A DNA stretch of 64,000 nucleotides from a virus. The position numbers and the translations under genes are program-made. Shown here in pieces: positions 48,733 to 57,059 of this stretch. The stretch covers positions 32,774-96,773 of IMG/VR virus record IMGVR_UViG_3300030518_000006; one strand, written 5' to 3'. Position 1 is the first letter of the stretch. Each line of letters starts with the position of its first letter. Below the pieces are notes generated by a model. The model was not told where the DNA came from. It saw only the letters and a list, made by a program, of their open reading frames with translations, and made no database searches.

Positions 48733-49245
48733 TCAGGCTTCGGCCGGGGTGAGATCGCCCTCGAAGACCACAGCGCCACGCTTGCGCTGCGCCGTCTTCC
48801 GCGCCAGGCGCTTGTAGGCCTTGGCGACGGCCTCTTTGAATTCGACTTCCTCGACCGGCTCCTCGAGCTCGACCTCAGGCACCTTCTTGCCCGCGGCCTT
48901 GGCCTCGGCGGCCTTCTGCTTGCGGTGGCGCTCCTCATTGCGCTTGGCCAGGATCTCCGCGGCCTCGGCGACCAGGACGTCGATCGTGATGGAGTTGAGC
49001 TTCTGCATCGCGAGCTTGAGCAGCAGGAGCGGCTGCAATCTATTCACTTGGAGTGTTTCAGAATCTGAATCCACGGAAATCTCGCCGCGCAGGTGGAGAA
49101 CGACCTCAACAGGGTAGTCGCCTTCCTCGACTTGATCACGCGCATTGTCGATGATCGTGTCGGTCAACATTTTGGACAAAGCTAAAACGGCGACCGGGGA
49201 AAGGTCGGCGAGGGTGTTGGTGGATGAGGTAGGGGTCTTGGTCAT
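48733..49245 (-). CDS. Hypothetical protein with the shared leader
   Basis: 170 aa. Helical N-terminus, a beta hairpin (PVEVVLHLRGEISVDSDSE) and a long charged helix (AEILAKRNEERHRKQKAAEAKAAGKK). It has the same ribosome leader (GCCTAGAAAGGGC) as three other operon-first genes. Family unknown. Confidence 0.6.
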   Translation of the reverse strand: MTKTPTSSTNTLADLSPVAVLALSKMLTDTIIDNARDQVEEGDYPVEVVLHLRGEISVDSDSETLQVNRLQPLLLLKLAMQKLNSITIDVLVAEAAEILAKRNEERHRKQKAAEAKAAGKKVPEVELEEPVEEVEFKEAVAKAYKRLARKTAQRKRGAVVFEGDLTPAEA

Positions 49246-49268
49246 GGGGCGCCCTTTCTAGGCTGGTT
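49246..49268 (-). promoter_or_regulatory. Conserved ribosome-binding leader, copy 1
   Basis: Minus strand CAGCCTAGAAAGGGC directly before ATG 49245. Same block as at 51525, 55270 and 58208. Separated from its usual upstream promoter by the homing endonuclease gene. Confidence 0.6.
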
Positions 49269-49947
49269 GGATGAAAGATTTGTAAACACGGGAAGGGTAG
49301 AACTTATGCGGATGCGGATCAAAGGGAGGGGCCAGAAATCCTAGGGCCTGTTCTACGGACCAGCCGCACTTGTCTAACCGTGCTCGAATGGTCCCTGACC
49401 GTATGCCTCTAATGGCAGCCCATTGACAGACGTTCTTTGTTATTCCTTGTGCGGTGATTTTCCTGTTGGTTCGTTTATTGTTGCACTGGGTATCCCAGTC
49501 TTTCCAGAAACAGTTATCGGGCTCGTAATTCCCGTTGTTATCTCTTCGCTCTATAGTTGCCTCTTTCCCTACTCCAGGACGATCTCCCATATCTGCGTAG
49601 AAGTTCTCGAATTTATCCCAGCGTTTGCAGATCTCTATTCCTCTTCCTCCGTAATTCTTGAATCCAGCTTCTCTTGGATTCAGGCACCTTCTTCGCATGC
49701 CCTGCCAGACATTATAAATGCTCGTATGCTTCATCCCATGCGTCCGAGTAGCATTGCCCATATTGATATACCGCTCGCACCCACAAGTGGTAGTTTTTCC
49801 ACAAACAAGGCTGTTCCCCGTTGTAACCCACTCTTTGTCACAGAAGCACCGACAAAGCCACCAGGACCTGCCATTCTTCATAGAATGGAGCCTGAGTACC
49901 TTGGTTCGCCCAAAGGTCATCCCAGTCAGGTCCCGGAAGGCGGGCAT
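49258..49947 (-). CDS. HNH/AP2-type homing endonuclease
   Basis: 229 aa. Zinc-like start (LCRCFCDKEW...CGC), then SIYNVWQGMRRRCLNP...NYGGRGIEICKRWDKFENFYADMG and ERRDNNGNYEPDNCFW, the usual HNH-like core of phage mobile endonucleases. A DNA-binding repeat (QGITKNVCQWAAIRGIRSGTIRARL) closes it. AT-rich against its neighbours. Inserted between the helicase and the 170-aa gene. Confidence 0.75.
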   Translation of the reverse strand: MPAFRDLTGMTFGRTKVLRLHSMKNGRSWWLCRCFCDKEWVTTGNSLVCGKTTTCGCERYINMGNATRTHGMKHTSIYNVWQGMRRRCLNPREAGFKNYGGRGIEICKRWDKFENFYADMGDRPGVGKEATIERRDNNGNYEPDNCFWKDWDTQCNNKRTNRKITAQGITKNVCQWAAIRGIRSGTIRARLDKCGWSVEQALGFLAPPFDPHPHKFYPSRVYKSFIQPA

Positions 49948-49949
49948 GA

Positions 49950-51524
49950 CTATTCTCCCTCCCCTTCCTTCTCACGCTCCGGCATCGGCTGGATGATAAG
50001 AGTCTCGATCGCCCGACTGGCCACGATATATTTGATATTGACCTCCTGCGCCATCGCGGCCTCATTGCGAGCCCGGTACATCATCGCGTCGTTCTTCTCT
50101 GGGGCGAGCCAGACCACCGTGCGGCTCTCCAGGCCCTTGCTTTTGTGGATGCTCGAGAACACCACGCCGACCGAATCATCGCTGAAGAGCTGCTCGATGC
50201 GGCTGTGCAGTTCGCGGATCGAAACCACGTCCTTGAGCAGGGCCATCAGGGTCTCACACTGATCTTCAATCTGTTGAACCTGGCTGTCCTTGTGGGCCTT
50301 CTTGAGCTTGCCGGTCTCGACCGAGCAGTAGGTGTCGATGCGCTCGACCAGCTCCTCGACCTGCCCGTCGCCCAGACGCTTGGCCAGCTTGGTCGCGAGC
50401 TTGGCCACGGTCTTGCCGATGTCCCGGCCGCGGACGACAGCCTTCTTGCCGGCGGCGATCAGCTTGAGCGCGCAACCGATCAGCGGGGCGTTCACGCGGC
50501 AGCACACCATGTCGCCGGCCATCAGCGCCAGCAGGGTCGCGCCGAGCTGCTTGGGCTCTTTCTCGATCACCAGTCCCTCGGGGGCATTGTCCGCGGCCTG
50601 GATGTGGGGCACCCAGCTCTGGGCCAACGCAACCACGGCCTTGGGGCAGCGGTAGGTGATCGAGAGCGGCAGGCAGTTCCCGTCGCTGACGTTGAACTCC
50701 TCCTTGATCCGCTCCATGGCCTTGGCGTCGGCACCGCGGAACAGGTAGATGGCCTGACGGCTGTCGCCCACCGCGACCAGGCGACCACCGGGCGACAGGG
50801 CGCGCTTGAGCAGTTCGATCTGCAGCCGGTTGAGATCCTGGCTCTCATCGACGCAGATCAGGTCGTACTTGGGCAGGCTGATCGCGTGGTCGATGGGAAA
50901 ACTAAGCATCTCGTCAAAGGTCATCTGGTCGACCTGGGACTTCATCACCTGATCCAGCTCGCCGAACAGCGCGATCGAGCTCTCCGGCTGGTCGAGAGTG
51001 ATCCCATAGTTGGAGATCGTCTCGGTCACCGCATCGACGTCCGCCAGGTTGGTCATCGTGCCGCGGAGCAGACCGTAAGCCTTGATCAGATCGCCGGCGA
51101 TGGCGTTGACCACCTCGAGCTGGGGCTTCGACTCATCGGTGGTCAGGGCCTTGGTCACCACCAGCTCGGCGGTCACGTGCAGCTTGCGCGCCTCGATCTT
51201 GATGCCGCGGAACTTGCGGGAGACCGCGCCCATTGCCAGGCCATGCAAGGTCTTCGCGTCCACGCCGCGGGGCACCCGGCGGCTCAACTCCTCGGCGATG
51301 GACTTGTTGAAGGCGGCGAACAGCGCACGCTTGCTCTGGTTCCCGGGCACCTGCTGCCAGCGGCGCAGGGCCTCGACCAGGGTGGTGGTCTTGCCGCTGC
51401 CAGCGACCGCTTCGACGACCACGTTGCCCTGGCCAGCGGTGAAGGCCCGGAAGATCGATTCCTGGTAGGGGGAGTAGACGCGCGCGGCGATGGTGGCGTC
51501 GATGATGGGTTGGAGGAGGCTCAT
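49950..51524 (-). CDS. UvrD/PcrA-like SF1 DNA helicase
   Basis: 524 aa, shorter than UvrD (about 720). Walker A AGSGKT (41-46); motif II VDESQD (225-230); motif III GDSRQAIYLFRGAD (about 257); motif IV-VI region ITYRCPKAV and SSIHKSKGLESRTVVWL. Probably acts in phage replication or recombination. First gene after the promoter at 51601 and the leader at 51525. Confidence 0.85.
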   Translation of the reverse strand: MSLLQPIIDATIAARVYSPYQESIFRAFTAGQGNVVVEAVAGSGKTTTLVEALRRWQQVPGNQSKRALFAAFNKSIAEELSRRVPRGVDAKTLHGLAMGAVSRKFRGIKIEARKLHVTAELVVTKALTTDESKPQLEVVNAIAGDLIKAYGLLRGTMTNLADVDAVTETISNYGITLDQPESSIALFGELDQVMKSQVDQMTFDEMLSFPIDHAISLPKYDLICVDESQDLNRLQIELLKRALSPGGRLVAVGDSRQAIYLFRGADAKAMERIKEEFNVSDGNCLPLSITYRCPKAVVALAQSWVPHIQAADNAPEGLVIEKEPKQLGATLLALMAGDMVCCRVNAPLIGCALKLIAAGKKAVVRGRDIGKTVAKLATKLAKRLGDGQVEELVERIDTYCSVETGKLKKAHKDSQVQQIEDQCETLMALLKDVVSIRELHSRIEQLFSDDSVGVVFSSIHKSKGLESRTVVWLAPEKNDAMMYRARNEAAMAQEVNIKYIVASRAIETLIIQPMPEREKEGEGE

Positions 51525-51545
51525 GTGGTGCCCTTTCCAGGCAGG
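51525..51545 (-). promoter_or_regulatory. Conserved ribosome-binding leader, copy 2
   Basis: Minus strand CTGCCTGGAAAGGGCACC before ATG 51524 of the helicase; AAAGGG is the ribosome site. Confidence 0.7.
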
Positions 51546-51600
51546 TGGTTGTGAGTACTATGTCGCCGAAATGCTCTATTTCCCATTAGTCTCACTAGGC

Positions 51601-51621
51601 TCGCGTAACGGTGTATCACAC
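51601..51621 (-). promoter_or_regulatory. Early-operon promoter/operator block, copy 1
   Basis: Plus-strand text TCGCGT-AAC-GGTGTA-TCACAC, 77 bases before the helicase start. The same block occurs at 52350, 55344 and 58283, always 66-77 bases before an operon's first ATG. It is preceded by CTAGGC. Contains GTGT-TCACAC symmetry. Confidence 0.65.
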
Positions 51622-51623
51622 AA

Positions 51624-51848
51624 CTATAGGGCCATAAGAACCTGTGTCTCATCATCGCGCATCGCCTGTTCCTGCCGCTCTCTACGCATAACCTCGGCGA
51701 GCCAGGACACCTGATCCTGCACGGATCTGATGCGCATCAGGTACTCTCGTACCCAGCGGCGCACTGCGGGCTGATGGCGCTGGGGCCACAGCACCCCGAT
51801 ATGCCGATAGGCGGCGACTGCGCCGGCCAGATCGTCGTCCAGGCTCAT
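51624..51848 (-). CDS. Small hypothetical protein
   Basis: 74 aa, helical, Arg-rich (AVRRWVREYLMRIRSVQDQVSWLAEVMRRERQEQ). Last of a three-gene operon; overlaps the gene before by 4 bases. Function unknown. Confidence 0.55.
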   Translation of the reverse strand: MSLDDDLAGAVAAYRHIGVLWPQRHQPAVRRWVREYLMRIRSVQDQVSWLAEVMRRERQEQAMRDDETQVLMAL

Positions 51849-52090
51849 GGGTCAGCCGGCTGCAGGATGGCCCGTATCGCCAGGCCGACCAGGAGCCACT
51901 GCACGGTGCGGGCCGGCACTCCCAGGCCGCGGAACGCATTCCTGTAGGCGGAATAGAGCCCCTCGGCCTCCTTGGCCAGGGCAGAGACCGGGCGGCGCAT
52001 GCGCAGCTGCCGCTCCAGATGCGCGCGGCAGGTCGTCTGCTCCAGCATCGCTCGCGCCACCTGGCGCGCGACGTAGGCTGCGGGCTTCAC
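51845..52090 (-). CDS. Small hypothetical protein
   Basis: 81 aa, basic helical body (AYVARQVARAMLEQTTCRAHLERQLRMRRP) and a hydrophobic C-terminal stretch (VQWLLVGLAIRAIL). Overlaps both neighbours by 4 bases. Confidence 0.55.
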   Translation of the reverse strand: MKPAAYVARQVARAMLEQTTCRAHLERQLRMRRPVSALAKEAEGLYSAYRNAFRGLGVPARTVQWLLVGLAIRAILQPADP

Positions 52091-52284
52091 GGCCGGCCCG
52101 CATGCTGCAGCGCGCTGCTGAATCGCCCCCGGACGACGAAGGCCTCGACCAGGCGGCGGTACTCCAGCTGGGTCAGCAGCACGGCTCCCTGGTTCGGGCG
52201 CTTGCGTTGGAAGCCCAGCAGGACTCCGCGGGTGAGGGTGGAGGATGTGGTGCCGACGAAATATTCATCGAAGAAGGTGTTCAT
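52087..52284 (-). CDS. Small hypothetical protein
   Basis: 65 aa, first gene after the promoter block at 52350. Begins MNTFFDEYFVGTT; central RKRPNQGAVLLTQLEYRRLVEAF. Not recognised. Confidence 0.55.
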   Translation of the reverse strand: MNTFFDEYFVGTTSSTLTRGVLLGFQRKRPNQGAVLLTQLEYRRLVEAFVVRGRFSSALQHAGRP

Positions 52285-52349
52285 GGCCAGAGGCTCCTAT
52301 GTCGACAAAGTACTCCAAAACTCCGTCTTCCCATCATCTCTACGTAGAC

Positions 52350-52370
52350 TCGCGTAACGGTGTGTCACAC
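52350..52370 (-). promoter_or_regulatory. Early-operon promoter/operator block, copy 2
   Basis: Same block as 51601. Here the inner part GGTGTG-T-CACACC is a perfect 13-base palindrome. It lies 66 bases before ATG 52284. Confidence 0.65.
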
Positions 52371-52372
52371 CA

Positions 52373-52867
52373 CTATGCCGGCATCGTCCACGGCACCAGC
52401 GGCTCATCAGCCCGCACCATCAGGGGATGCCGCGGCTCCCCGCTCTTGGTGGTGCCCAGGCAGAGCGCGCCCAGGCCCGACATCTGCGTGCGGAGCTCGG
52501 AGCGCAGGGCGAACGGCTGCGCGCCCCAGGCGACCACGATCCTGCCCACCAGGGCGTGCGCGGTCCATTGCTCGGTAACGTGCCGGATGTTATCAGGGCC
52601 CACTGGGTCGGGCGCGGCGCGCAGATCCTCCGGGTAGGCCGACCGGAAGGCGAACAGGTTGACGATGGTCAGGATGGTGCATCCCTCGCGCGTGGCATAG
52701 CCGATGCAACGGGTCACGGTCGGATCGGGCACGGAGGCTGTAGCCGTTGATGGGTTGAGCATGACGAACAGCATCGGCCGCACCCAGCGCAGCACCGAGG
52801 GGATGCGCCGGGTGAGGACGTAGCGGTAGAGGCCGTCGTCGCTGATGATCGCGGTGCCGCCAATCAC
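52373..52867 (-). CDS. DUF1643 family protein
   Basis: 164 aa. Typical pattern: YRYVLTRRIP..., LFVMLNPSTATA..DPTVTRCIGYATREGCTILTIVNLFAFRSAYPEDLR, and a C-terminal HPLMVRADEPLVPW. Frequent in phages and bacteria; activity unknown. Confidence 0.8.
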   Translation of the reverse strand: MIGGTAIISDDGLYRYVLTRRIPSVLRWVRPMLFVMLNPSTATASVPDPTVTRCIGYATREGCTILTIVNLFAFRSAYPEDLRAAPDPVGPDNIRHVTEQWTAHALVGRIVVAWGAQPFALRSELRTQMSGLGALCLGTTKSGEPRHPLMVRADEPLVPWTMPA

Positions 52868-53232
52868 GGCGCCCCCAACCGCAGAACCGCGGTCTTCGCC
52901 GGGTCCTCCCGGTCATAGTAATCCCGAAACCACTGCGCCCGCCCATTCAAAATGCTCTGCCCGCGCCCGGTGATGAACCAGATCGTATCGCCGATCGGCG
53001 GTGACGTCTGGGGGATCACCAGGAAGCCTTCCCACATCTTGCGCAGGACGGTGAGCGGTTCAGTATCGACAATCCGATCGGGGTCTGCTCTTTGCCAGTG
53101 CGCCCGGATTTGATCCGCTGCTTGGGGCCAGCGCATCAGTTCGAGGCAGACCTTGAGCATGTGATGGTCAAGGGTCACTTCGTTACGGCAGGCATCGACA
53201 TAGTGGATCTCTGGCTCGGTTAGAACGGACAT
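52864..53232 (-). CDS. Hypothetical protein
   Basis: 122 aa. Central helix-rich region (MLKVCLELMRWPQAADQIRAHW) and GDTIWFITGRGQSILNGRAQWF. ATGA overlap with DUF1643. Family unknown. Confidence 0.55.
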   Translation of the reverse strand: MSVLTEPEIHYVDACRNEVTLDHHMLKVCLELMRWPQAADQIRAHWQRADPDRIVDTEPLTVLRKMWEGFLVIPQTSPPIGDTIWFITGRGQSILNGRAQWFRDYYDREDPAKTAVLRLGAP

Positions 53233-53402
53233 TCTGGCTCCTGTGGCTTGAGGTTCTTCTGGTACGCTTCCGGCGAGATCTCCGGCACCACGTGCTTCCG
53301 TGGGTGGACGATCCGGCGCTTGAGGATCGCGGTGACCGGCAGGCCCAGGTCGAACAGAGTCTGCTGGTGCGGGGGCCGCTCGGATTGGGCGTGGTTGTTC
53401 AT
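53220..53402 (-). CDS. Small hypothetical protein
   Basis: 60 aa from ATG 53402, with GGGAGAGC upstream and ATGA overlap with the RMF-like gene. Begins MNNHAQSERPPHQQTLFDLG, a motif reminiscent of sliding-clamp-binding peptides (QxxLFDL), then a basic middle. The clamp link is speculative. Confidence 0.5.
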   Translation of the reverse strand: MNNHAQSERPPHQQTLFDLGLPVTAILKRRIVHPRKHVVPEISPEAYQKNLKPQEPECPF

Positions 53403-53539
53403 GCTCTCCCTCGCTGCACGGAAAAATTTCCGTCCTTCCACGCTTCTCCCTGCCAGCTCGTGAAAGGGCAGCTGGTGAGCCAGTAATTACCTGCCCGAGC
53501 GGCCTGGCAGCCGAGATCGAAGTAGTACTGGTAGTTCAT
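53399..53539 (-). CDS. 46-aa RMF-like small protein
   Basis: Reads MNYQYYFDLGCQAARAGNYW..., then CPF...W. The G..AA.AG...CPF...W pattern is that of ribosome-modulation-factor-like small proteins. Overlaps both neighbours as ATGA. If real, it may affect host ribosomes. Confidence 0.55.
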   Translation of the reverse strand: MNYQYYFDLGCQAARAGNYWLTSCPFTSWQGEAWKDGNFSVQRGRA

Positions 53540-53868
53540 CCCTGCACCGACGCACATGCTGCACTGTTCTCCGCCGCGACCTCGTGCCGGGTATCCATCA
53601 GCGTGATCATCCGGGCGTAGGCGCCCTCCCCGTAGTCCTTGTCATAGGCCTGGCGGTTGATCTCGGTCACCCGGGCCGCCACGAGGCGCCCAGCGTCATG
53701 GATGGTGCCCATCAGCTCCCCCGACCGCCAGACGATCTTCCCGGCCCACTTGACCACGCAGCGGCGGTCGACGAAGGCTTCGGCGACGCGCACCGCGTCA
53801 TCGGCGCGCTGGCAGGCCGCGATCAGGGTGCCCGCGGGCGCGAGGACGACTTTGTAGGAGAGACTCAC
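53536..53868 (-). CDS. Hypothetical protein
   Basis: 110 aa. Begins SLSYKVVLAPAGTLIAACQRADDAVRVAEAF; a small alpha/beta fold with CVVKWAGKIVWRSG. Co-translated with neighbours. Family unknown. Confidence 0.55.
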   Translation of the reverse strand: MSLSYKVVLAPAGTLIAACQRADDAVRVAEAFVDRRCVVKWAGKIVWRSGELMGTIHDAGRLVAARVTEINRQAYDKDYGEGAYARMITLMDTRHEVAAENSAACASVQG

Positions 53869-54140
53869 GACAGCACCTCATCCAGGAGAGCGATGACCTC
53901 GGCGGGCATGCGGCTGCGATCGATGCCGCGGGCCGTCATCTTGGTGAAGTTCTGCATCGCGACGCTGGGGCTCGAGCCGTGCGGCCCGTAGGTCGCCCAG
54001 TTCCAGGCCAAGCCTGAGATCGCGAACCCCAGGCGCTTGGCCCCGGTGCCGCGGATGCCCAGCTGGTGCGCCAGGACCAACCCGGTGAGGGTCTTGTGTT
54101 TGTCGAGGAACGCCAGGGCGGGGGAGTTGGGAATGAGCAT
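53865..54140 (-). CDS. Hypothetical protein
   Basis: 91 aa, helical (FLDKHKTLTGLVLAHQLGI; FTKMTARGIDRSRMPAEVIALLDEVL). Family unknown. Confidence 0.55.
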   Translation of the reverse strand: MLIPNSPALAFLDKHKTLTGLVLAHQLGIRGTGAKRLGFAISGLAWNWATYGPHGSSPSVAMQNFTKMTARGIDRSRMPAEVIALLDEVLS

Positions 54141-54141
54141 C

Positions 54142-54621
54142 TCAGTACCCCCTCCCCTCTGTCACAACCTGCCCCTCGAGTCCCGCCATCACGTCGCGCT
54201 TGCGCTTGTGGTCGCACGCGACTTCCAGGTAGGAGTCGAGCGGTCCGTTGAAGCTGCTGCCGATATCCTCCACCATGAACTTGCGCCAGGAGCCCACGCT
54301 CCGGCTGTCGAGCTCGGCCCACAGCTCCTCGTGAATGGGCCCTGCCGGGCTGGGCTTGCCTTCCAGGCTTGCTGCCGCCCGTGCCTGGGCCTGCGCCTCG
54401 ACCTTGGTGAGCACCGCGGCATAGAGCTCCGGACCCTGGCCGAGAGGGAACGCGGTGGCGCCATTGCGGGCGAGCATGTAGGCCACCACCATCTCGATGA
54501 CCGAGAGCTGGTTCACCAGGCCCACACCGCGGGCCTCGGACAGCAGGGTCATGCTCCCGGAGCCGGCGGGGCCAGGGTTGTGGGTGGAGACGGTTTCGTC
54601 CTTGTTGATCGTGATGGTCAT
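54142..54621 (-). CDS. Hypothetical protein
   Basis: 159 aa. Helical middle (VNQLSVIEMVVAYMLARNG; LYAAVLTKVEAQAQARAAAS). No motif. Co-operonic with 54625-55269. Confidence 0.55.
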   Translation of the reverse strand: MTITINKDETVSTHNPGPAGSGSMTLLSEARGVGLVNQLSVIEMVVAYMLARNGATAFPLGQGPELYAAVLTKVEAQAQARAAASLEGKPSPAGPIHEELWAELDSRSVGSWRKFMVEDIGSSFNGPLDSYLEVACDHKRKRDVMAGLEGQVVTEGRGY

Positions 54622-54624
54622 GGC

Positions 54625-55269
54625 TCAGACTCCTACCGTCGTGGGGTGGCAGTTGGCGATGACAACCGTGCGCCAGGAGAGGTTCATGGTCAGGAGATTC
54701 GCACCGCGCTCGACGAGGTGCTGGCTATGCGTCCGCGCGGTCTTCTCCGCCTGGCTCGCCTTCATGCTGTACTGGTTGTACGGGAGCCAGTCGGCGGTGA
54801 TCTGGGTCTCGGTCACCGTCGCGTGCAGCACCAGCACTGCGGCGGTGTACGGGGTTCCCGCGGCCGAGGTCCGGGCCTCCTCACCATCGAAGTAGTACTG
54901 CCATTTCGTGCCCTTGGCCTTCACCGTCGCGATCGGGATGCGGTGCTTGTGATGGGCCAGCTCGCAGTGCACCGCGGCCATCAGGCGGAGCTCGTGGTGC
55001 CGGCGCAGGCCGCGGAGCGGCTCGCTGGCTGCCTGGAGATCGTGGTAGGTCTTCAGCAGTTCGACCATGGCCGGATCGCGGTCGACCGCGTTGCCGCGGA
55101 CGCCCCGGGACCAGCAGTCGTGCAGCACCTTGGTGTGCTCGGCGTCGATGCGCTTAAATTCGGCGCTGGCGGCATCGCAGGCGTCGGCGTAGCGCTGGTG
55201 TGCCTGGCTGTACTCGGCACGGGCAGCGAGGACTTCGGGGGTGACAGGGATGGTGAGCGTCTTGGTCAT
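54625..55269 (-). CDS. Hypothetical protein, first of the 55-kb operon
   Basis: 214 aa from ATG 55269, directly after the shared leader. The N-terminal half is helical (VLAARAEYSQAHQRYADACDAASAEFKRIDAEH); the second half is beta (TKWQYYFDGEEARTSAAGTPYTAAVLVLHATVTETQI). Family unknown; an early role is suggested by the promoter. Confidence 0.6.
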   Translation of the reverse strand: MTKTLTIPVTPEVLAARAEYSQAHQRYADACDAASAEFKRIDAEHTKVLHDCWSRGVRGNAVDRDPAMVELLKTYHDLQAASEPLRGLRRHHELRLMAAVHCELAHHKHRIPIATVKAKGTKWQYYFDGEEARTSAAGTPYTAAVLVLHATVTETQITADWLPYNQYSMKASQAEKTARTHSQHLVERGANLLTMNLSWRTVVIANCHPTTVGV

Positions 55270-55291
55270 TCGGTGCCCTTTCCAGGCTGGT
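55270..55291 (-). promoter_or_regulatory. Conserved ribosome-binding leader, copy 3
   Basis: Minus strand CAGCCTGGAAAGGGCACC before ATG 55269. Confidence 0.7.
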
Positions 55292-55343
55292 GTTGCCCTA
55301 GTATTGGGCCGAAATCCCCTGTTTTCCACCTCATAGCCTAGGC

Positions 55344-55364
55344 TCGCGTGACACTGTATCACAC
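55344..55364 (-). promoter_or_regulatory. Early-operon promoter/operator block, copy 3
   Basis: TCGCGT-GAC-ACTGTA-TCACAC (plus-strand text), 75 bases before ATG 55269, preceded by CCTAGGC as in copy 1. Confidence 0.65.
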
Positions 55365-55445
55365 ACGCTCGTCTCTCCCACTTTCGCCTGGTTCTACCGC
55401 GTTTTATGCGTTTCACCACCTTGGCTATAGCCCTGTCAACGATGC

Positions 55446-55784
55446 TCAGGTCGCGGAGGTACCGCCGGATGATCTGGTCGAGGGTTGGGGTGCGCATGCC
55501 CTCTTAGACGATCGACGGCGCCGCTTCGTTACAGGTGCGGGGTGCACCTCGATCACCCGCATGCCCCGGTCCTCCTGCCGCCGGCTGCTAGTGCTCGACC
55601 AGACCTGCCCGGCGTGCAGCCCATGCTCTGCAGGGCACCGCCGCCTGATGATCCACCGCTGCTGCGCCGCCGAGTACCCCACCAGCACATGGCTCGGCCG
55701 CGGGCAGTTGCGCGTACCCCGGACCCGACCGGCGGTGCCGTCGGGGTAGGTGAATACGAAGGCGGGGCGGCGGGGGTGGGTCAT
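55446..55784 (-). CDS. Small basic hypothetical protein
   Basis: 112 aa from ATG 55784 (ATGA overlap). N-terminal beta region (AFVFTYPDGTAGRVRGTRNC) and a basic tail (VTKRRRRSSKRA). Cys at NCPR and RRRCPAEHG suggest a possible metal site. Family unknown. Confidence 0.5.
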   Translation of the reverse strand: MTHPRRPAFVFTYPDGTAGRVRGTRNCPRPSHVLVGYSAAQQRWIIRRRCPAEHGLHAGQVWSSTSSRRQEDRGMRVIEVHPAPVTKRRRRSSKRACAPQPSTRSSGGTSAT

Positions 55785-56278
55785 CCCATGCTCCACTGCG
55801 GATGATCGCCCTGCTGGACCCGCCAGGCCCGCGCCTGGGCATCCTTGTCCTCGAGCGCCGCGCTGAGATTCATCGGCGACTTGCCGACGTTCTGGAGCAG
55901 CAGGATCAGCGAGGCGATGGCGCCCGCGGCATTCGGCTGCATGTTGGTGTGGCCGTCCATCAACCCGACCGCGATCGAGCTGAAGTCCCCGGGCCAGGCG
56001 GCGCAGGCGCGGCTGACGAGGTCGGCGACCTCGGGGAACTGGGGGCGGAGGTCGACGAGGTCAGGGATCTTCGGCTTGGTGATCACCGTGGTCGCCGTCG
56101 CCGCCGTCCTGGTGCTGATCTTCTCGAGCATGTCGGCGGCCTGCCGCATCCCCGCGACGCAGCCGCCCAGGCGCTGGGCCCGGAAGCCGTCGTCATGGGC
56201 GGCGGACTGCTCCGCTTCGACCGCGGTGGCGCGCAGCGCGGCGATGAGCTCGGTGGGGGTGTGGTAGATGATGGTCAT
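55781..56278 (-). CDS. Hypothetical protein
   Basis: 165 aa from ATG 56278, GGAGAAG upstream and ATGA overlap. Helical N-terminus (HTPTELIAALRATAVEAEQSA) and a long Ala-rich C-terminal domain. Family unknown. Confidence 0.55.
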   Translation of the reverse strand: MTIIYHTPTELIAALRATAVEAEQSAAHDDGFRAQRLGGCVAGMRQAADMLEKISTRTAATATTVITKPKIPDLVDLRPQFPEVADLVSRACAAWPGDFSSIAVGLMDGHTNMQPNAAGAIASLILLLQNVGKSPMNLSAALEDKDAQARAWRVQQGDHPQWSMG

Positions 56279-56541
56279 CGCTTCTCCTTCGGTACTGGGT
56301 GTGCTGCCAGCCACGCGACCCCTTCGGGTGTGACAGTGAACCGCTCACCGGTGAAATGGCACAGGCTGATGGTCACGAGGAACTCCGCGAGAAAACGCCC
56401 ATAACCGGCCTGCCCGAGCGGGCCATACTCTGACTCCTCATCGGCGGAGCTCGCGGCCCCACACTCGAACGCGGTGAGTCCTTCGACCGATCGACCGATG
56501 GCACGGAGTACCAGAAGCTGCCGGGGCATGATGAGGATCAT
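56275..56541 (-). CDS. Winged-helix-like small protein
   Basis: 88 aa from ATG 56541 (ATGA overlap). PRQLLVLRAIGRSVEGLTAFE...FLVTISLCHFTGERFTVTPEGVAWLAAHP resembles a winged-helix reader head with the usual wing-strand ending. May be a regulator; weak call. Confidence 0.45.
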   Translation of the reverse strand: MILIMPRQLLVLRAIGRSVEGLTAFECGAASSADEESEYGPLGQAGYGRFLAEFLVTISLCHFTGERFTVTPEGVAWLAAHPVPKEKR

Positions 56542-56876
56542 GGCGCTATCTCTTTCGGCCAGCGCTTGAAACCCCAAGGCGGAGGAGCGCGTTTTCCTTC
56601 TCCCGCCCACAGAATACGTGACTGCCCGTTATTGGGCGGTCGCACAATCCATTCCGTAAACGGCATCCGAGCCATCATCTTCATCGGCCACAGACCACCC
56701 ATCGTGACGAAGAAGGCATCGGGGCCCCCCATTCGGCATGAGACAATCCAAAGAGGATGCCATGCAGAGCGCATGAGGTGCCCTGCATAGGTACGAACCG
56801 GAATAGTATCTGGGCTATCCGGATGGAGGTCCAATGAGAGAAGCCGGCGCATGATAGTTGCAGCTTCAGGGGTCAC
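56538..56876 (-). CDS. Hypothetical protein
   Basis: 112 aa. Trp/Met/Pro-rich (LWIVSCRMGGPDAFFVTMGGLWPMKMMARMPFTEWIV). Family unknown. Overlaps both neighbours. Confidence 0.55.
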   Translation of the reverse strand: MTPEAATIMRRLLSLDLHPDSPDTIPVRTYAGHLMRSAWHPLWIVSCRMGGPDAFFVTMGGLWPMKMMARMPFTEWIVRPPNNGQSRILWAGEGKRAPPPWGFKRWPKEIAP

Positions 56877-57055
56877 CCCTCACTCCTCTTGTGCCTAGGT
56901 ACCGTCGCCATCCCATCCTTCCCCGGCCGCACCCCGAGCGTCCGGTTGCACCACCGGCAGTGGTACTCCCGTCGCTCGATCTGGTCGGGCGACAGGCGCA
57001 CCCGGGTGCTCGAGGTGAAGCAGGCGGGGATGCGGAGGAAGGCGATGCGGGTCAT
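56873..57055 (-). CDS. Small zinc-finger-like protein
   Basis: 60 aa from ATG 57055 with GAGGAG upstream. CRWCNRTLGVRPG gives one CxxC plus nearby His/Cys (YHCRWC; PRHKR). Possible small DNA- or protein-binding ribbon. Confidence 0.5.
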   Translation of the reverse strand: MTRIAFLRIPACFTSSTRVRLSPDQIERREYHCRWCNRTLGVRPGKDGMATVPRHKRSEG

Positions 57056-57059
57056 ACTG

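Noticed and set aside
50145-51554. 469-aa plus-strand frame opposite the helicase
   Set aside because: Shadow of the helicase gene; the minus strand has all SF1 motifs.
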